Source: Minwuiaceae bacterium
GTDB taxonomy: Bacteria; Pseudomonadota; Alphaproteobacteria; Minwuiales; Minwuiaceae
NCBI GenBank assembly: GCA_028278525.1
Contig: JANQEE010000046.1
Span: forward strand, 1 to 37,784
DNA length: 37,784 bases
Direction: 5' to 3'
Part shown: piece by piece, positions 23,387-31,916 of the stretch
Layout: each line of letters opens with the position of its first letter
How positions within the stretch are numbered: position 1 is the stretch's first letter
Notes under the pieces: generated by a model
Told to the model about the DNA's origin: nothing
Database searches by the model: none
Seen by the model: only the letters and a program-made list of their open reading frames with translations
Program-made: the position numbers and the translations under genes

Positions 23387-24130
23387 ATGCCCAAATTCTC
23401 CATCCCGGTAGCGTTGTCAGCGTTCGTTTTTGCATTCGCGTTCGTTTCCACCGCGCACGGCGCCGCGTTTCTGGTCGGTGCGCAGCTCTATCACAGTGAC
23501 AATACCGGCGCCGACATCGAGTGCTGTTACCAGTTCAGCACCAACACCGGCACCGACGGCCATTCGTTCTTTCCATTGGACCAAATTGGCGATGTTCCCG
23601 ACGCGGGCGTTGTCGATAAAGACATTGCGTTCGAACTTGGGGCGGGCGCCAACACGTTCACGTTTTCCAACCCCGAGTTCTCCAGGCCTATCTACGGTCT
23701 GAACCTGTTCTTCAGCAACACGGCCACCCCACTGGTGGTTCCGCCGGACAGGGACAGCGCCGATCCGAACGGCGTGCCGGGCGATCTGACGGTATTCACT
23801 GAGGCCGATACCGTCGGGTTCAGCGTACCGGCCGCGGGAACCGATGTCGGGTCTTACGGTGCCGACAATGTTCCTTTTCCCGCCGACCGCGATCCCACCT
23901 CTTACAGCGGCGATACCGAGGTCGTTGTCGGCGGTTTGCTCCTGACCGTCTCGAATTTCAGTGCCTCCAACGATTCACAGGGCGCGATCGAGGCGGCGTT
24001 CACGATTACCGCGAGGGAAGTGAACGGCCCGCCCGACCCGCCGGGTGACGACATTCCGGCGCCCGGCATGCTGCTCCTGTTCGGTGCGGCCATCGCCGGC
24101 CTCGGGTTCGTGCGACGACGGATCGTATAA
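23387..24130 (+). CDS. Exported PEP-CTERM-like sorted protein
   Basis: 247 residues. The signal peptide (ALSAFVFAFAFVSTAHGA) is cleaved near residue 25. The middle is acidic, low in Lys, and strand-rich, with a CC pair (ECCYQFST). The C-terminus IPAPGMLLLFGAAIAGLGFV plus RRR is a PEP-CTERM-type sorting tail (motif, hydrophobic helix, basic end; residues 223-247), recognised by exosortases. I recall such VPAPG/IPAPG tails as common variants. No exosortase gene occurs in the window. ATG 23387 has GGAGG eight bases upstream. It has its own sigma-54-like promoter and terminator, so is monocistronic; probable role is as a surface or extracellular matrix protein. Confidence 0.8.
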   Translation: MPKFSIPVALSAFVFAFAFVSTAHGAAFLVGAQLYHSDNTGADIECCYQFSTNTGTDGHSFFPLDQIGDVPDAGVVDKDIAFELGAGANTFTFSNPEFSRPIYGLNLFFSNTATPLVVPPDRDSADPNGVPGDLTVFTEADTVGFSVPAAGTDVGSYGADNVPFPADRDPTSYSGDTEVVVGGLLLTVSNFSASNDSQGAIEAAFTITAREVNGPPDPPGDDIPAPGMLLLFGAAIAGLGFVRRRIV

Positions 24131-24158
24131 CGAACGTATCACGAATAGGCGGACTTCG

Positions 24159-24188
24159 CGGCGGCCCCGAAGGGCCGCCGTTTCTTTT
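24159..24188 (+). terminator. Rho-independent terminator after the PEP-CTERM-like gene
   Basis: Perfect 9-bp stem CGGCGGCCC / GGGCCGCCG (24159-24167, 24172-24180) with the tetraloop CGAA, followed by TTTCTTTT. It ends six bases before the stop of the convergent AraC gene. Confidence 0.92.
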
Positions 24189-24193
24189 GCGCT

Positions 24194-25135
24194 CTACGCG
24201 GCATTCGTCTCCCGCTCCCGCCGATACCGGCCCGGCCCGACGCCGAAGCGGCGTTTGAACAGGCGGCTGAAGGAGGGGAGCGACTCGTAGCCGACGCGGT
24301 GGGCGATCTCGGCGGTGGAGAGGCGAGTTTCGGTCAGCAGCACGCGGGCCTTTTGTAGGCGCCAGTCGGCGAGGTATTGCGCCGGCGGCTGTCCGACCCG
24401 GGCGTGGAACAGTTCGGCGAAGCGGCTTCGCGACAGCCCGGCTTCGCGCGCCAGCCGTTCCAGCGTCCAGGCCGCCGCCGGCTCGGCGTGAATGGCGCTA
24501 AGCGCGCGCGAGAGGTTCGGGTCTGCCAGCCCGCTGAAGAAGTCCCTGCCGCCATCCGCCTTCGCCGCGTGGGCGCGCACCGCCTGGATGAACAGGATTT
24601 CCGACAGCCGGTCGACGATGGCCGAGCGGCCGAGATTGTCGGCCTCGGCCTCGTAGGCGATGAAACGCACGGCGTCGCCGAGCCAGGGATAGTTCATCGC
24701 CTCCGCCGCGCGGATCAGAATGTGGCTCGGCAGCGACCGCAACAGCGGATGGTCGGCGCCCTCGTCGAACCCGCAGAAGCCGCAGATCAGACGCGCCGGC
24801 CGCGCCGCGTCCGGGTCGCCCGCGCGAAGCACGCCCGCGCCGGTGAATCCGGCCTCGCTGAGCACGTCCGGCAGGTCCCTGGGCGCGCGGTCCGGCGCAT
24901 CGCTTAAAGTCTGCGCCGCGCCGTGCGGAATAAAGACGAAGTCGCCGGCCGCCAGCGCGATTGGGCTGGCCAGACCCTGCACCGTCACCAGGCAGTCGCC
25001 GCCCAGCATCAGGTGGAAGCGCACCGCGTTCCGGTCCGGCGGCACGCGCACGGCGAACGGTGGGCCGAGCGCGGTCTGGAAATACAGGCTGCCGCGCAGC
25101 TTCACCGTGCCGAGGATGTCGCTCACCACGTCCAT
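24194..25135 (-). CDS. AraC-family transcriptional regulator with cupin-type sensor domain
   Basis: 313 residues. The N-terminal half is a cupin_6-like sensor domain (VRFHLMLGGDCLVTVQG, LAAGDFVFIPHGAAQTLSD). The C-terminal hundred residues carry the two AraC helix-turn-helix motifs: WTLERLAREAGLSRSRFAEL and STAEIAHRVGYESLPSFSRLFKRRFGVGPGRYR. Start: ATG 25135 has AAGG seven bases upstream; a GTG two codons earlier is less likely. It is divergent from the alpha/beta hydrolase gene at 25237, the usual arrangement for a regulator and its target. The ligand is unknown. Confidence 0.92.
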   Translation of the reverse strand: MDVVSDILGTVKLRGSLYFQTALGPPFAVRVPPDRNAVRFHLMLGGDCLVTVQGLASPIALAAGDFVFIPHGAAQTLSDAPDRAPRDLPDVLSEAGFTGAGVLRAGDPDAARPARLICGFCGFDEGADHPLLRSLPSHILIRAAEAMNYPWLGDAVRFIAYEAEADNLGRSAIVDRLSEILFIQAVRAHAAKADGGRDFFSGLADPNLSRALSAIHAEPAAAWTLERLAREAGLSRSRFAELFHARVGQPPAQYLADWRLQKARVLLTETRLSTAEIAHRVGYESLPSFSRLFKRRFGVGPGRYRRERETNAA

Positions 25136-25236
25136 AGCCACACCTTATCATTTCATGCAGCGGGACCGGACGAACGGATAAGAAACCCGGACGAACCGGC
25201 AAAGACCGGCCGGGCGCCGCCCGCTACAACCGGGCC
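25136..25236. other. Shared divergent control region of the AraC and hydrolase genes
   Basis: 101 bp between divergent genes. It contains a short AT-rich run (TTATCATTTCATG, 25145-25157) and two imperfect direct copies of a CGGA(C)GAACGG-like motif (25167-25176, 25190-25199), which could be AraC half-sites. Evidence is weak. Confidence 0.35.
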
Positions 25237-26007
25237 ATGATCGAAGCGGAACAATACGGCGAGGGCCCGCCGCTGGTCCTGATCCACGGCTCGCCGTCCA
25301 ACGCCCAGGCCTGGAGGCAGGTCGGCCAACGCCTGGCGGACCGATTCCGCATTATCGCGCCGACCCTGCCGGGCCACGAACCGTCGCCCGGCCCGCTTTG
25401 CCCGACCGAAACCGCCGACATGGCGCAGGCGGTCGAAACCCTGCTCGCCGGCATCGACGGCCCGCTCCGGCTCGCCGGCCATTCTTACGGCGGTAACGTC
25501 GCTTTGCAGATGGCGCTCCGCCGTAGCCTGCCGGTCGACCGTCTGATCCTGCTGGAACCGGTGCTGATGGGCATTTTGCCCATGGCAGGGGAGGGCGCGC
25601 TGTTCGCCGAGGCCAAGGCCTTGTTCGACCGCTACATCGCCGCGGTCGAAACCCAAGAGCCCAATGCGGTCTCGATCATGGTCGACTACATGTTCGGCCA
25701 CGGCGCCCTCGGCCGGATGCCGCCGCCGATGCAGGCCTATCTGGCCGCCCAGGCCCCGGTCAACGCTCGCGACGTCGCCGCCACTTTCCGCGAACGCCAC
25801 GCGCCCGGGGCCTTCGCGGCTCTCGACTGCCCGGCCCTCGTCGCCTTCGGCGGCGCCAGCCCGATCCTGCTGCGGACAATCGCCCGCCGTTTGGCCGAAA
25901 CGATAGCCGACGCCGCCGCTGTCGAAATCGCGGGCGCCGGTCACGCCATGCTGGCCAGCCATCCGGCGCAGGTCGCCGCCGCCATCGCGGATTTCGCCAG
26001 CGGCTGA
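25237..26007 (+). CDS. Alpha/beta-hydrolase fold protein
   Basis: 256 residues. The oxyanion motif is LIHGSPSNAQAW (residues 15-26), the nucleophile elbow GHSYGG (Ser about 83) and the catalytic His lies in AGAGHAMLASHP near the end; FGGASPILLR is the region where the acid residue would normally lie. A 25-residue cap with VSIMVDYMFGHGALGRMPPPMQ sits between the lobes. No signal peptide, so cytoplasmic. Substrate class (ester, lactone, haloalkane, C-C bond) cannot be told. Divergent from an AraC regulator that probably controls it. The ATG has no strong ribosome site (CGGGCC upstream), so translation may be weak. Confidence 0.88.
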   Translation: MIEAEQYGEGPPLVLIHGSPSNAQAWRQVGQRLADRFRIIAPTLPGHEPSPGPLCPTETADMAQAVETLLAGIDGPLRLAGHSYGGNVALQMALRRSLPVDRLILLEPVLMGILPMAGEGALFAEAKALFDRYIAAVETQEPNAVSIMVDYMFGHGALGRMPPPMQAYLAAQAPVNARDVAATFRERHAPGAFAALDCPALVAFGGASPILLRTIARRLAETIADAAAVEIAGAGHAMLASHPAQVAAAIADFASG

Positions 26008-26069
26008 ATCCGAAATCCAGCCCGAAAATCCCGGAATTCCGGGCATTCTGCCGCATTGAAAATAAAATC

Positions 26070-26096
26070 ATTCAATCGATTGAATTAATCAATCGA
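26070..26096. promoter_or_regulatory. Overlapping palindromes: probable TetR/CecR-type operator
   Basis: A perfect 16-bp palindrome, ATTCAATCGATTGAAT (26070-26085), overlaps a second inverted pair, TCGATTGA (26076-26083) and TCAATCGA (26089-26096). They lie 40-66 bp upstream of the TetR gene, in the only AT-rich patch of the region. TTGAAA at 26056-26061 is a possible -35. The site likely mediates autoregulation of the whole efflux operon. Confidence 0.7.
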
Positions 26097-26135
26097 ACAA
26101 CCCATATTGAGAGTCTGACAAACGGCGAGAGAACG

Positions 26136-26831
26136 ATGTCGAAGACCAACGACCGGCCGAAGGCCAGGACCGACACCCGCGGCGAGGAGACCCGCCGCCG
26201 CCTGATCGAGGCAGGCCTGGACGTCTTCGGCTTGTACAGTTTCGAAGGCGCGACCACCCGCATGCTGGCCGACCGGGCCGGCGTCAATCTGGCCGCGATC
26301 CCCTATTACTTCGACGGTAAGGAGGGCCTTTACCGCGTCGTCGTCGAGCATGTCGCCGCCGGTATCGGCGAGCGCATGCTGCCCGCAGTCGAACGGATCG
26401 ACGCCGTGCTGGCAAACGACGAGCTCTCCCACGGCCAGTTGCTCGACCTGCTGCACGGCCTGCTGGAGCGCTTCGCGGCGATGCTGATCGGCTCCAAGGA
26501 GCCGGAGAAGTGGGCGCGCATCATCATCCGCGAGCAGATGCAGCCGACCGAGGCCTTCGACATTCTCTACCGCAGCCCGATGCGGCTGATCCTCGACCGC
26601 TGCGCCGTCCTGGTCGGCCGCCTGCTCGGCCGGCCGGCGGATGATCCCGACATCCTCATCCGCGCTTTCACCCTGCTCGGCCAGATCCTGGTGTTCCGAA
26701 TGGCGCGCGAGGCGGCGTTGCGCACCCTCGGCTGCCATCAGTTCGACGATTCCCACGTCGCCGCGATCCAGGCCGTGGTCCGCGAGCAGACCGAGCGGCT
26801 GTTCGCGTCCGACCCGGGAGGCGGGTCATGA
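26136..26831 (+). CDS. TetR-family regulator, CecR (YbiH)-like
   Basis: 231 residues. The TetR helix-turn-helix lies at about residues 18-65 (ETRRRLIEAGLDVFGLYSFEGATTRMLADRAGVNLAAIPYYFDGKEGLYRVV). The unusual AAIPYYF recognition region and the C-terminal domain with KWARIIIREQMQPTEAFDILY are characteristic of the CecR/DUF1956 group. In E. coli cecR heads the cecR-ybhGFSR operon and responds to some antibiotics; here the same five-gene order is present. ATGA overlap with the next gene shows translational coupling. A clear operator-like region precedes it. Confidence 0.9.
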   Translation: MSKTNDRPKARTDTRGEETRRRLIEAGLDVFGLYSFEGATTRMLADRAGVNLAAIPYYFDGKEGLYRVVVEHVAAGIGERMLPAVERIDAVLANDELSHGQLLDLLHGLLERFAAMLIGSKEPEKWARIIIREQMQPTEAFDILYRSPMRLILDRCAVLVGRLLGRPADDPDILIRAFTLLGQILVFRMAREAALRTLGCHQFDDSHVAAIQAVVREQTERLFASDPGGGS

Positions 26832-27826
26832 AACGCCGGCTGATCGCGCTCGCCGTGCTCGCCGCCGTCGCCAGCGGCGCCGGCTGGTACTGGTTGCAGC
26901 AGGAAGACGGCGTCGATCCGGGCGAGCTCCGGCTCTATGGCAACGTCGATATCCGCCAAGTCGACCTCGGTTTCCGCGTCAGCGGCCGGATCGAGCGGAT
27001 GTGCTGCGAGGAGGGCGACGTAATCGAGCCCGGCCAGGTGCTCGCCGTGCTCGACAAGGTCCCGTTCCAGGACGAGGTGCGTATTGCCGAAGCCGAACTC
27101 GCCGCGCGTCGGGCCAACCTGCTGAAGATGGAGACCGGCACCCGGCCGAGCGAGATCGCCCAGGCGCGCGCCCTGGTCGCGGAGCGGGAGGCGTCGCTCC
27201 GCAACGCCGTCCTGGTCCTGGAGCGGCAGGCGCGGCTGGTCAAGCAAGGGCACGTCTCCGAGCAGGCCTACGACGACGCCGAAGCCGGAAAGATAGAAGC
27301 CGAAGCCCGCCTCGCCTCGGCGAGGGAAGCGCTCGACCTCGCGCTTGAGGGCTTCCGCGCCGAAGAGATCGCCGAGGCGCGCGCCGACGTGGCCGCGGCC
27401 GAAGCGCAACTGGCCCAGGCGCACACCCGGCTCGCCGACACGGAGATCCACGCCCCCGCCGGCGGCGTCCTGCTCACCCGCATCCAGGAGCCCGGCGCCA
27501 TCGTCATGGAGGGCGGCCCGGTTTACACCCTGTCCTTGACCCGCCCGGTCTGGGTCCGCACCTACATCGCCGAGCCGGATCTCGGCCGCATCCATCCCGG
27601 CATGAAGGCCGGCGTCATCACCGACACCGAGCCGGATCGCGTCCATCCCGGCCAGATCGGCTTCATCTCCCCGGTCGCCGAATTCACGCCGAAGAACGTG
27701 GAGACCACCAGCCTCCGCACCGATCTCGTCTATCGGCTGCGCGTCGTCGTCGACAATCCGGACAACGGGCTGCGCCAGGGCATGCCGGTCACCGTCGTCA
27801 TCGACCTGCCGGCGGCGGAGGGATGA
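26828..27826 (+). CDS. Membrane-fusion (HlyD-type) protein, YbhG-like
   Basis: 332 residues. A single N-terminal anchor (LIALAVLAAVASGAGWYWLQ) leads to the biotinyl-lipoyl half GNVDIRQVDLGFRVSGRIER, then a coiled-coil hairpin of about 130 residues with many Ala/Glu/Arg heptads (IAEAELAARRANLLKM to RADVAAAEAQLAQAHTRL), then the barrel IHAPAGGVLLTRIQEPGAIV. This is the periplasmic adaptor linking the inner-membrane ABC pump to an outer-membrane channel such as TolC, which is not encoded here. The ATG overlaps the regulator's stop (ATGA) and GGGAGGCGGG lies upstream. Confidence 0.92.
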   Translation: MKRRLIALAVLAAVASGAGWYWLQQEDGVDPGELRLYGNVDIRQVDLGFRVSGRIERMCCEEGDVIEPGQVLAVLDKVPFQDEVRIAEAELAARRANLLKMETGTRPSEIAQARALVAEREASLRNAVLVLERQARLVKQGHVSEQAYDDAEAGKIEAEARLASAREALDLALEGFRAEEIAEARADVAAAEAQLAQAHTRLADTEIHAPAGGVLLTRIQEPGAIVMEGGPVYTLSLTRPVWVRTYIAEPDLGRIHPGMKAGVITDTEPDRVHPGQIGFISPVAEFTPKNVETTSLRTDLVYRLRVVVDNPDNGLRQGMPVTVVIDLPAAEG

Positions 27827-27830
27827 TGTC

Positions 27831-29567
27831 ATGCCCGCGTCCATGGTCCGGATCGACGGCGTAACCAAGCGGTTTCCCGGTCAGGCAAGCCCGGCGCTGC
27901 ACGACCTCGACGCCGAGATCCACGGCGGCCGGGTCACCGGCCTGGTCGGGCCGGACGGAGCCGGCAAGACCACGCTGATCCGGCTGATATCGGGCCTGTT
28001 GGTGCCGGACGTCGGCGCGATCACCGTGGCCGGCTTCGACGCCGCGACCGAGGCGGACGCGATCCACGCGATCGCCGGCTACATGCCCCAGAAGTTCGGC
28101 CTCTACGAAGACCTCTCGGTGCTCGAGAACCTGAACCTCTACGCCGATCTCCGCGGCCTGACCGGCGCCGCCCGGCGCGAGACCTTCGACCGACTGCTCG
28201 CCTTCACCGACTTGGCGCGGTTCACCGGCCGGCTCTCGGGCGCGCTCTCCGGCGGCATGAAACAGAAGCTCGGCCTCGCCTGCGCCCTGATCCGGAAACC
28301 TCGCCTGCTGCTGCTGGACGAGCCGAGCGTCGGCGTCGACCCGATCTCGCGCCGCGAGCTCTGGCGCATGGTCGAGGACCTGGTCGACGACGGCATCGCC
28401 GTCATCTGGTCGACGGCCTATCTCGACGAGGCCGAGAAGTGCGAATCCGTCTTGTTGCTGAACGAGGGCGAACTGCTGTTCGACGGCCCGCCTGGAGAGC
28501 TCTCCGCCCGCGTCGCCGGCCGCAGCTTTCACCTGACCGGCGTCAGCGGCCGCCGCCGCGCCGTGCTGGCCCGGGCGCTCGACCGCGACGGCGTGATCGA
28601 CGGCGTGGTCCAGGGCCGCAACCTGCGTCTCGTACTGGGGGAGGGCGCCGACGCACCGGACCCCGCCGACTTGGTAGCTGGTGATGGGGCAGGTATCGAA
28701 CAAGTGCCGCCCCGCTTCGAGGACGCTTTCGTCGACGCCCTCGGCGGCGGGCCCGGCGGCCGCTCGGCGCTCGCCGCCCGCATGCAGCCGGTTACCGGCG
28801 GAGACGACGTGGTGGTTGAGGCAACCGGCCTCACCAAGCGGTTCGGCAGTTTCACCGCTGCCCAGGACATCACCTTCTCCATCCGTCGTGGCGAGGTGTT
28901 CGGCCTGCTCGGCCCGAACGGCGCCGGCAAGTCGACCACCTTCAAGATGCTCTGCGGCCTGCTGCAGCCGACCCGCGGCACGGCCCGCGTCACCGGCCTG
29001 GACCTCAAGACCGCGTCCAGCAAGGCGCGCGGGCGGATCGGCTACATGGCGCAGAAGTTCTCGCTCTACGGCATGCTGAGCGTCCGCCAGAACCTCGACT
29101 TCTTCTCCGGCGTCTACGGCTTGACCGGCCGCCGCCGGCGCGAGCGGATCGACGGCATGGTCGAGACCTTCGGGCTTACGCCGCACCTCGACACCACGGC
29201 CGACGACCTGCCGCTCGGCTTCAAGCAGCGCCTCGCGCTGTCGTGCGCCGTGATGCACGACCCGGCGGTGCTGTTCCTCGACGAGCCGACCTCCGGCGTC
29301 GACCCGCTCACCCGCCGCGAGTTCTGGACCCACATCAACGGCATGGTCGAGAAGGGCATCACCGTCATGGTGACGACCCACTTCATGGACGAGGCGGAAT
29401 ATTGCGACCGCATCGCGCTGATCTACCGCAGCCGCGAAATCGCGACCGGCTCGCCCGACGACCTGAAGGAGAGCGTCCGCGGCGCCGCACTGCCCGACCC
29501 GACCCTGGAGGACGCGTTCATCGCGTTGGTCCGGGCGGTCGACGCGGACGAGAGCGAGGCGGCATGA
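27831..29567 (+). CDS. Double ABC ATPase of the efflux pump, YbhF-like
   Basis: 578 residues with two complete ATPase domains in one chain. Domain 1: Walker A GPDGAGKTT (40-48), signature LSGGMKQKLGLACAL, Walker B LLLLDEPSVGVDP. A linker of about 70 residues follows. Domain 2: Walker A GPNGAGKSTT, degenerate signature LPLGFKQRLALSCAV instead of LSGG, Walker B VLFLDEPTSGVDP and H-loop TTHFMDEAEYCD. Asymmetric signature motifs are known in this family. Each domain presumably serves one of the two permeases encoded next. The start is 4 bp after the adaptor's stop; the end overlaps the next gene by ATGA. Confidence 0.93.
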   Translation: MPASMVRIDGVTKRFPGQASPALHDLDAEIHGGRVTGLVGPDGAGKTTLIRLISGLLVPDVGAITVAGFDAATEADAIHAIAGYMPQKFGLYEDLSVLENLNLYADLRGLTGAARRETFDRLLAFTDLARFTGRLSGALSGGMKQKLGLACALIRKPRLLLLDEPSVGVDPISRRELWRMVEDLVDDGIAVIWSTAYLDEAEKCESVLLLNEGELLFDGPPGELSARVAGRSFHLTGVSGRRRAVLARALDRDGVIDGVVQGRNLRLVLGEGADAPDPADLVAGDGAGIEQVPPRFEDAFVDALGGGPGGRSALAARMQPVTGGDDVVVEATGLTKRFGSFTAAQDITFSIRRGEVFGLLGPNGAGKSTTFKMLCGLLQPTRGTARVTGLDLKTASSKARGRIGYMAQKFSLYGMLSVRQNLDFFSGVYGLTGRRRRERIDGMVETFGLTPHLDTTADDLPLGFKQRLALSCAVMHDPAVLFLDEPTSGVDPLTRREFWTHINGMVEKGITVMVTTHFMDEAEYCDRIALIYRSREIATGSPDDLKESVRGAALPDPTLEDAFIALVRAVDADESEAA

Positions 29568-30691
29568 ACCGGCAGCGCCCGCGCCGCCTCAAGGCGCTGA
29601 TCGTCAAGGAGACGTTGCAGGTCTTCCGCGATCCCAGCAGCATCCTCATCGCCTTCGTGCTGCCGCTGATCCTGCTGTTCCTGTTCGGCTACGGCGTCTC
29701 GCTCGACGCCAACGAGATCGACATCGGCCTGGCGCTGGAGGACACCTCGCCGGAGGCGCACAACCTCGCCGTCGCCTTCACCAATTCCCGCTTCTTCGAT
29801 GTGCGCGTCGCCCGCGACCGCCGAGCCTTTGTCGACGATCTGGTCGCCGGCGACATTCGCGGCATCGTCGTCGTGCCGGCCGATTTCTCGGCCCGCCTGA
29901 AATACCAAGGCGACGCCGCGCCGATCCAGGTGATCGCCGACGGCACCCAGCCCAACACCGCCAACTTCGTGCAGAACTACGTGCAGGGTGTCTGGTCGAA
30001 CTGGCGACAACAGCGCCGGCTGGAACGCGGCGAGACCGCGGCGCCCGCCATCGCGCTCGAATCCCGCTACTGGTTCAACGAGGAACTGGAAAGCCGCAAC
30101 TTTCTCGTGCCGGGCTCCGTCGCCATCGTCATGACCCTGATCGGCACGCTGCTAACCGCCCTGGTCATCGCCCGCGAATGGGAACGCGGCACCATGGAGG
30201 CGATCATGGCGACGCCGGTCGGCACCCTGGAATTGCTTGCCGGTAAGATCGTGCCGTACTTCGCGCTCGGCATGATGGCGATGGCGGTCTGCACCATCAT
30301 CGCCATCGGCCTGTTCGGCGTGCCGTTTCGCGGCTCGGTTTGGGCGCTCTCCGCCGTGTCGGCGGCGTTTCTCTGCCCGGCGCTCGGCCTTGGCTACCTG
30401 ATCTCCGCGGCGACCAGGAACCAGTTCGTCGCCTCGCAGATGGCGCTGTTCGCCGGCTTTCTGCCGGCCATGCTGCTCTCCGGCTTCATCTTCGAAATCT
30501 CCAGCATGCCGGCCGCGATCCAGGCGATCACCCACGTCATCCCCGCGCGCTACTTCGTCTCCAGCCTGCACACCCTGTTCCTGGCCGGCGACATCTGGCC
30601 GCTGCTGCTGCCCAACGTTGCGGTCATGCTGGCGATCGGCGCGCTGTTCCTCGGCCTCGCCGTCCGCAACACCCGCAAGCGGCTCGATTGA
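29564..30691 (+). CDS. ABC-2 type permease, YbhS-like
   Basis: 375 residues. The N-terminal membrane helix (DPSSILIAFVLPLILLFLFGYGVSL) is followed by a large periplasmic domain of about 140 residues and a C-terminal block of five helices (VPGSVAIVMTLIGTLLTALV onward, the ABC-2 signature ALVIAREWERGTMEAIMATPV). The order TM1, extracytoplasmic loop, TM2-6 is the YbhS/YbhR layout. Start ATG 29564 overlaps the ATPase stop. Partners with the next permease as a heterodimer. Substrates of this pump family are drugs such as cefoperazone or chloramphenicol in E. coli. Confidence 0.92.
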   Translation: MNRQRPRRLKALIVKETLQVFRDPSSILIAFVLPLILLFLFGYGVSLDANEIDIGLALEDTSPEAHNLAVAFTNSRFFDVRVARDRRAFVDDLVAGDIRGIVVVPADFSARLKYQGDAAPIQVIADGTQPNTANFVQNYVQGVWSNWRQQRRLERGETAAPAIALESRYWFNEELESRNFLVPGSVAIVMTLIGTLLTALVIAREWERGTMEAIMATPVGTLELLAGKIVPYFALGMMAMAVCTIIAIGLFGVPFRGSVWALSAVSAAFLCPALGLGYLISAATRNQFVASQMALFAGFLPAMLLSGFIFEISSMPAAIQAITHVIPARYFVSSLHTLFLAGDIWPLLLPNVAVMLAIGALFLGLAVRNTRKRLD

Positions 30692-30692
30692 A

Positions 30693-31802
30693 ATGCCGAC
30701 GCGCATCGTCGCCCTGGTGATCAAGGAACTGCTGGCGATCCTGCGCGACCCGCGCGGCCGCATGGTGCTGATCGTGCCGCCGATCCTGCAACTCGTGATC
30801 TTCAGCCTCGCCGCCACCCTCGATGTCAGGAACGTTTCGATGGCCGTGCTCGACCAGGACCGGGGCAAATGGTCGGCCGAACTGGTGCAGCGCTTCGTCG
30901 GCTCGCCGACGTTCACCGACATCCGTTTTCTCGACGGCGTCGCCGAGATCCGACCGGTCGTCGACGCCCAGCAGGCGATTGTGGTGTTGCACATCCCGCA
31001 GGGTTTTTCCGGCGACCTCGCCGCGGGCCGAGCGACGACGCTGCAACTCATCCTCGACGGCCGTCGCTCCAACGCCGCCCAGATCGTCCAGGGATACGTC
31101 TCCCGTATCGTCGACCAATTCGACCGCGACATCGCCGCCGAATTGGGCCGCCCCGGCCCGTCCAGCGTGCTGGTCGCGCGCAACTGGTTCAACCCCAACC
31201 TGGAACATCAATGGTTCACGGTGCCGAGCCTGATCGGCACCATCACGCTGCTGGTCGGCATGTCCGTGACGGCCTTGTCGATTGCCCGCGAGCGCGAGCT
31301 CGGCACCTTCGACCAGCTTCTGGTCTCGCCGCTGCAGCCGGCCGAAATCCTGCTAGGTAAGACGCTGCCGTCCCTGATCGTCGGCCTTGTCCACGGCAGT
31401 CTGTTCCTGGTCGCCGCCATAATGATCTTCCGGGTGCCGTTCACCGGCTCCGTTCTCCTGCTCTACGCCAGCCTCGTACTCTATCTGCTGGCGATCATCG
31501 GCGTCGGCCTGTTCATCTCGTCGCTCTCGAAGACCCAGCAGCAGGCCTTCCTCGGCACCTTCGTCTTCGCCGCGCCGGCGATCCTGCTCTCCGGTTTCGC
31601 CAGCCCGGTGGAGAATATGCCGGTGTGGATGCAGCAGTTCACCCTGATCAACCCGCTCCGCCACTTCATCGTCATCGTCAACGGCCTGTTCACCAAGGAC
31701 ATGCCCGCCGCCACGGTCTTCGACAACGCCTGGCCCATGGCCCTGATCGCGCTGTTCACCTTGAGTGCGGCGGCTTGGCTGTTTCGTCGGCGGCTGCAAT
31801 AG
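30693..31802 (+). CDS. ABC-2 type permease, YbhR-like
   Basis: 369 residues with the same layout as its neighbour: TM1 in GRMVLIVPPILQLVIFSLAATL, a periplasmic domain of about 140 residues, then five C-terminal helices beginning VPSLIGTITLLVGMSVTALS, with the loop IARERELGTFDQLLVSPL. Starts one base after the YbhS stop. Last gene of the five-gene operon; a strong palindromic repeat follows and could end transcription. The pair with YbhS forms the membrane pore for the double ATPase. Confidence 0.92.
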   Translation: MPTRIVALVIKELLAILRDPRGRMVLIVPPILQLVIFSLAATLDVRNVSMAVLDQDRGKWSAELVQRFVGSPTFTDIRFLDGVAEIRPVVDAQQAIVVLHIPQGFSGDLAAGRATTLQLILDGRRSNAAQIVQGYVSRIVDQFDRDIAAELGRPGPSSVLVARNWFNPNLEHQWFTVPSLIGTITLLVGMSVTALSIARERELGTFDQLLVSPLQPAEILLGKTLPSLIVGLVHGSLFLVAAIMIFRVPFTGSVLLLYASLVLYLLAIIGVGLFISSLSKTQQQAFLGTFVFAAPAILLSGFASPVENMPVWMQQFTLINPLRHFIVIVNGLFTKDMPAATVFDNAWPMALIALFTLSAAAWLFRRRLQ

Positions 31803-31810
31803 GCGGCTGC

Positions 31811-31902
31811 CGTCCTTCGACAGGCTCAGGACGAGGATTGGAGTTTTCAGGAAACCACCTCGCCATCAGCAATCCACCTCGCCCTGAGCCTGTCGAAGGA
31901 CG
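31811..31902. repeat. Inverted pair of 'CCTTCGACAGGCTCAGG' repeats
   Basis: Exact 20-bp arms CGTCCTTCGACAGGCTCAGG (31811-31830) and its reverse complement (31883-31902) flank about 52 bp that are free of coding sequence. Widespread bacterial intergenic repeat type; degenerate versions are at 6553-6583 and near 22502-22520. It lies between convergent genes and may terminate both. Confidence 0.85.
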
Positions 31903-31916
31903 ACTGCGCCGCCCCC

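Noticed and set aside
27798..29381. A 527-codon minus-strand frame opposite the double ATPase gene
   Set aside because: Mirror of the ATPase codons with biased composition; both Walker motifs are on the plus strand.
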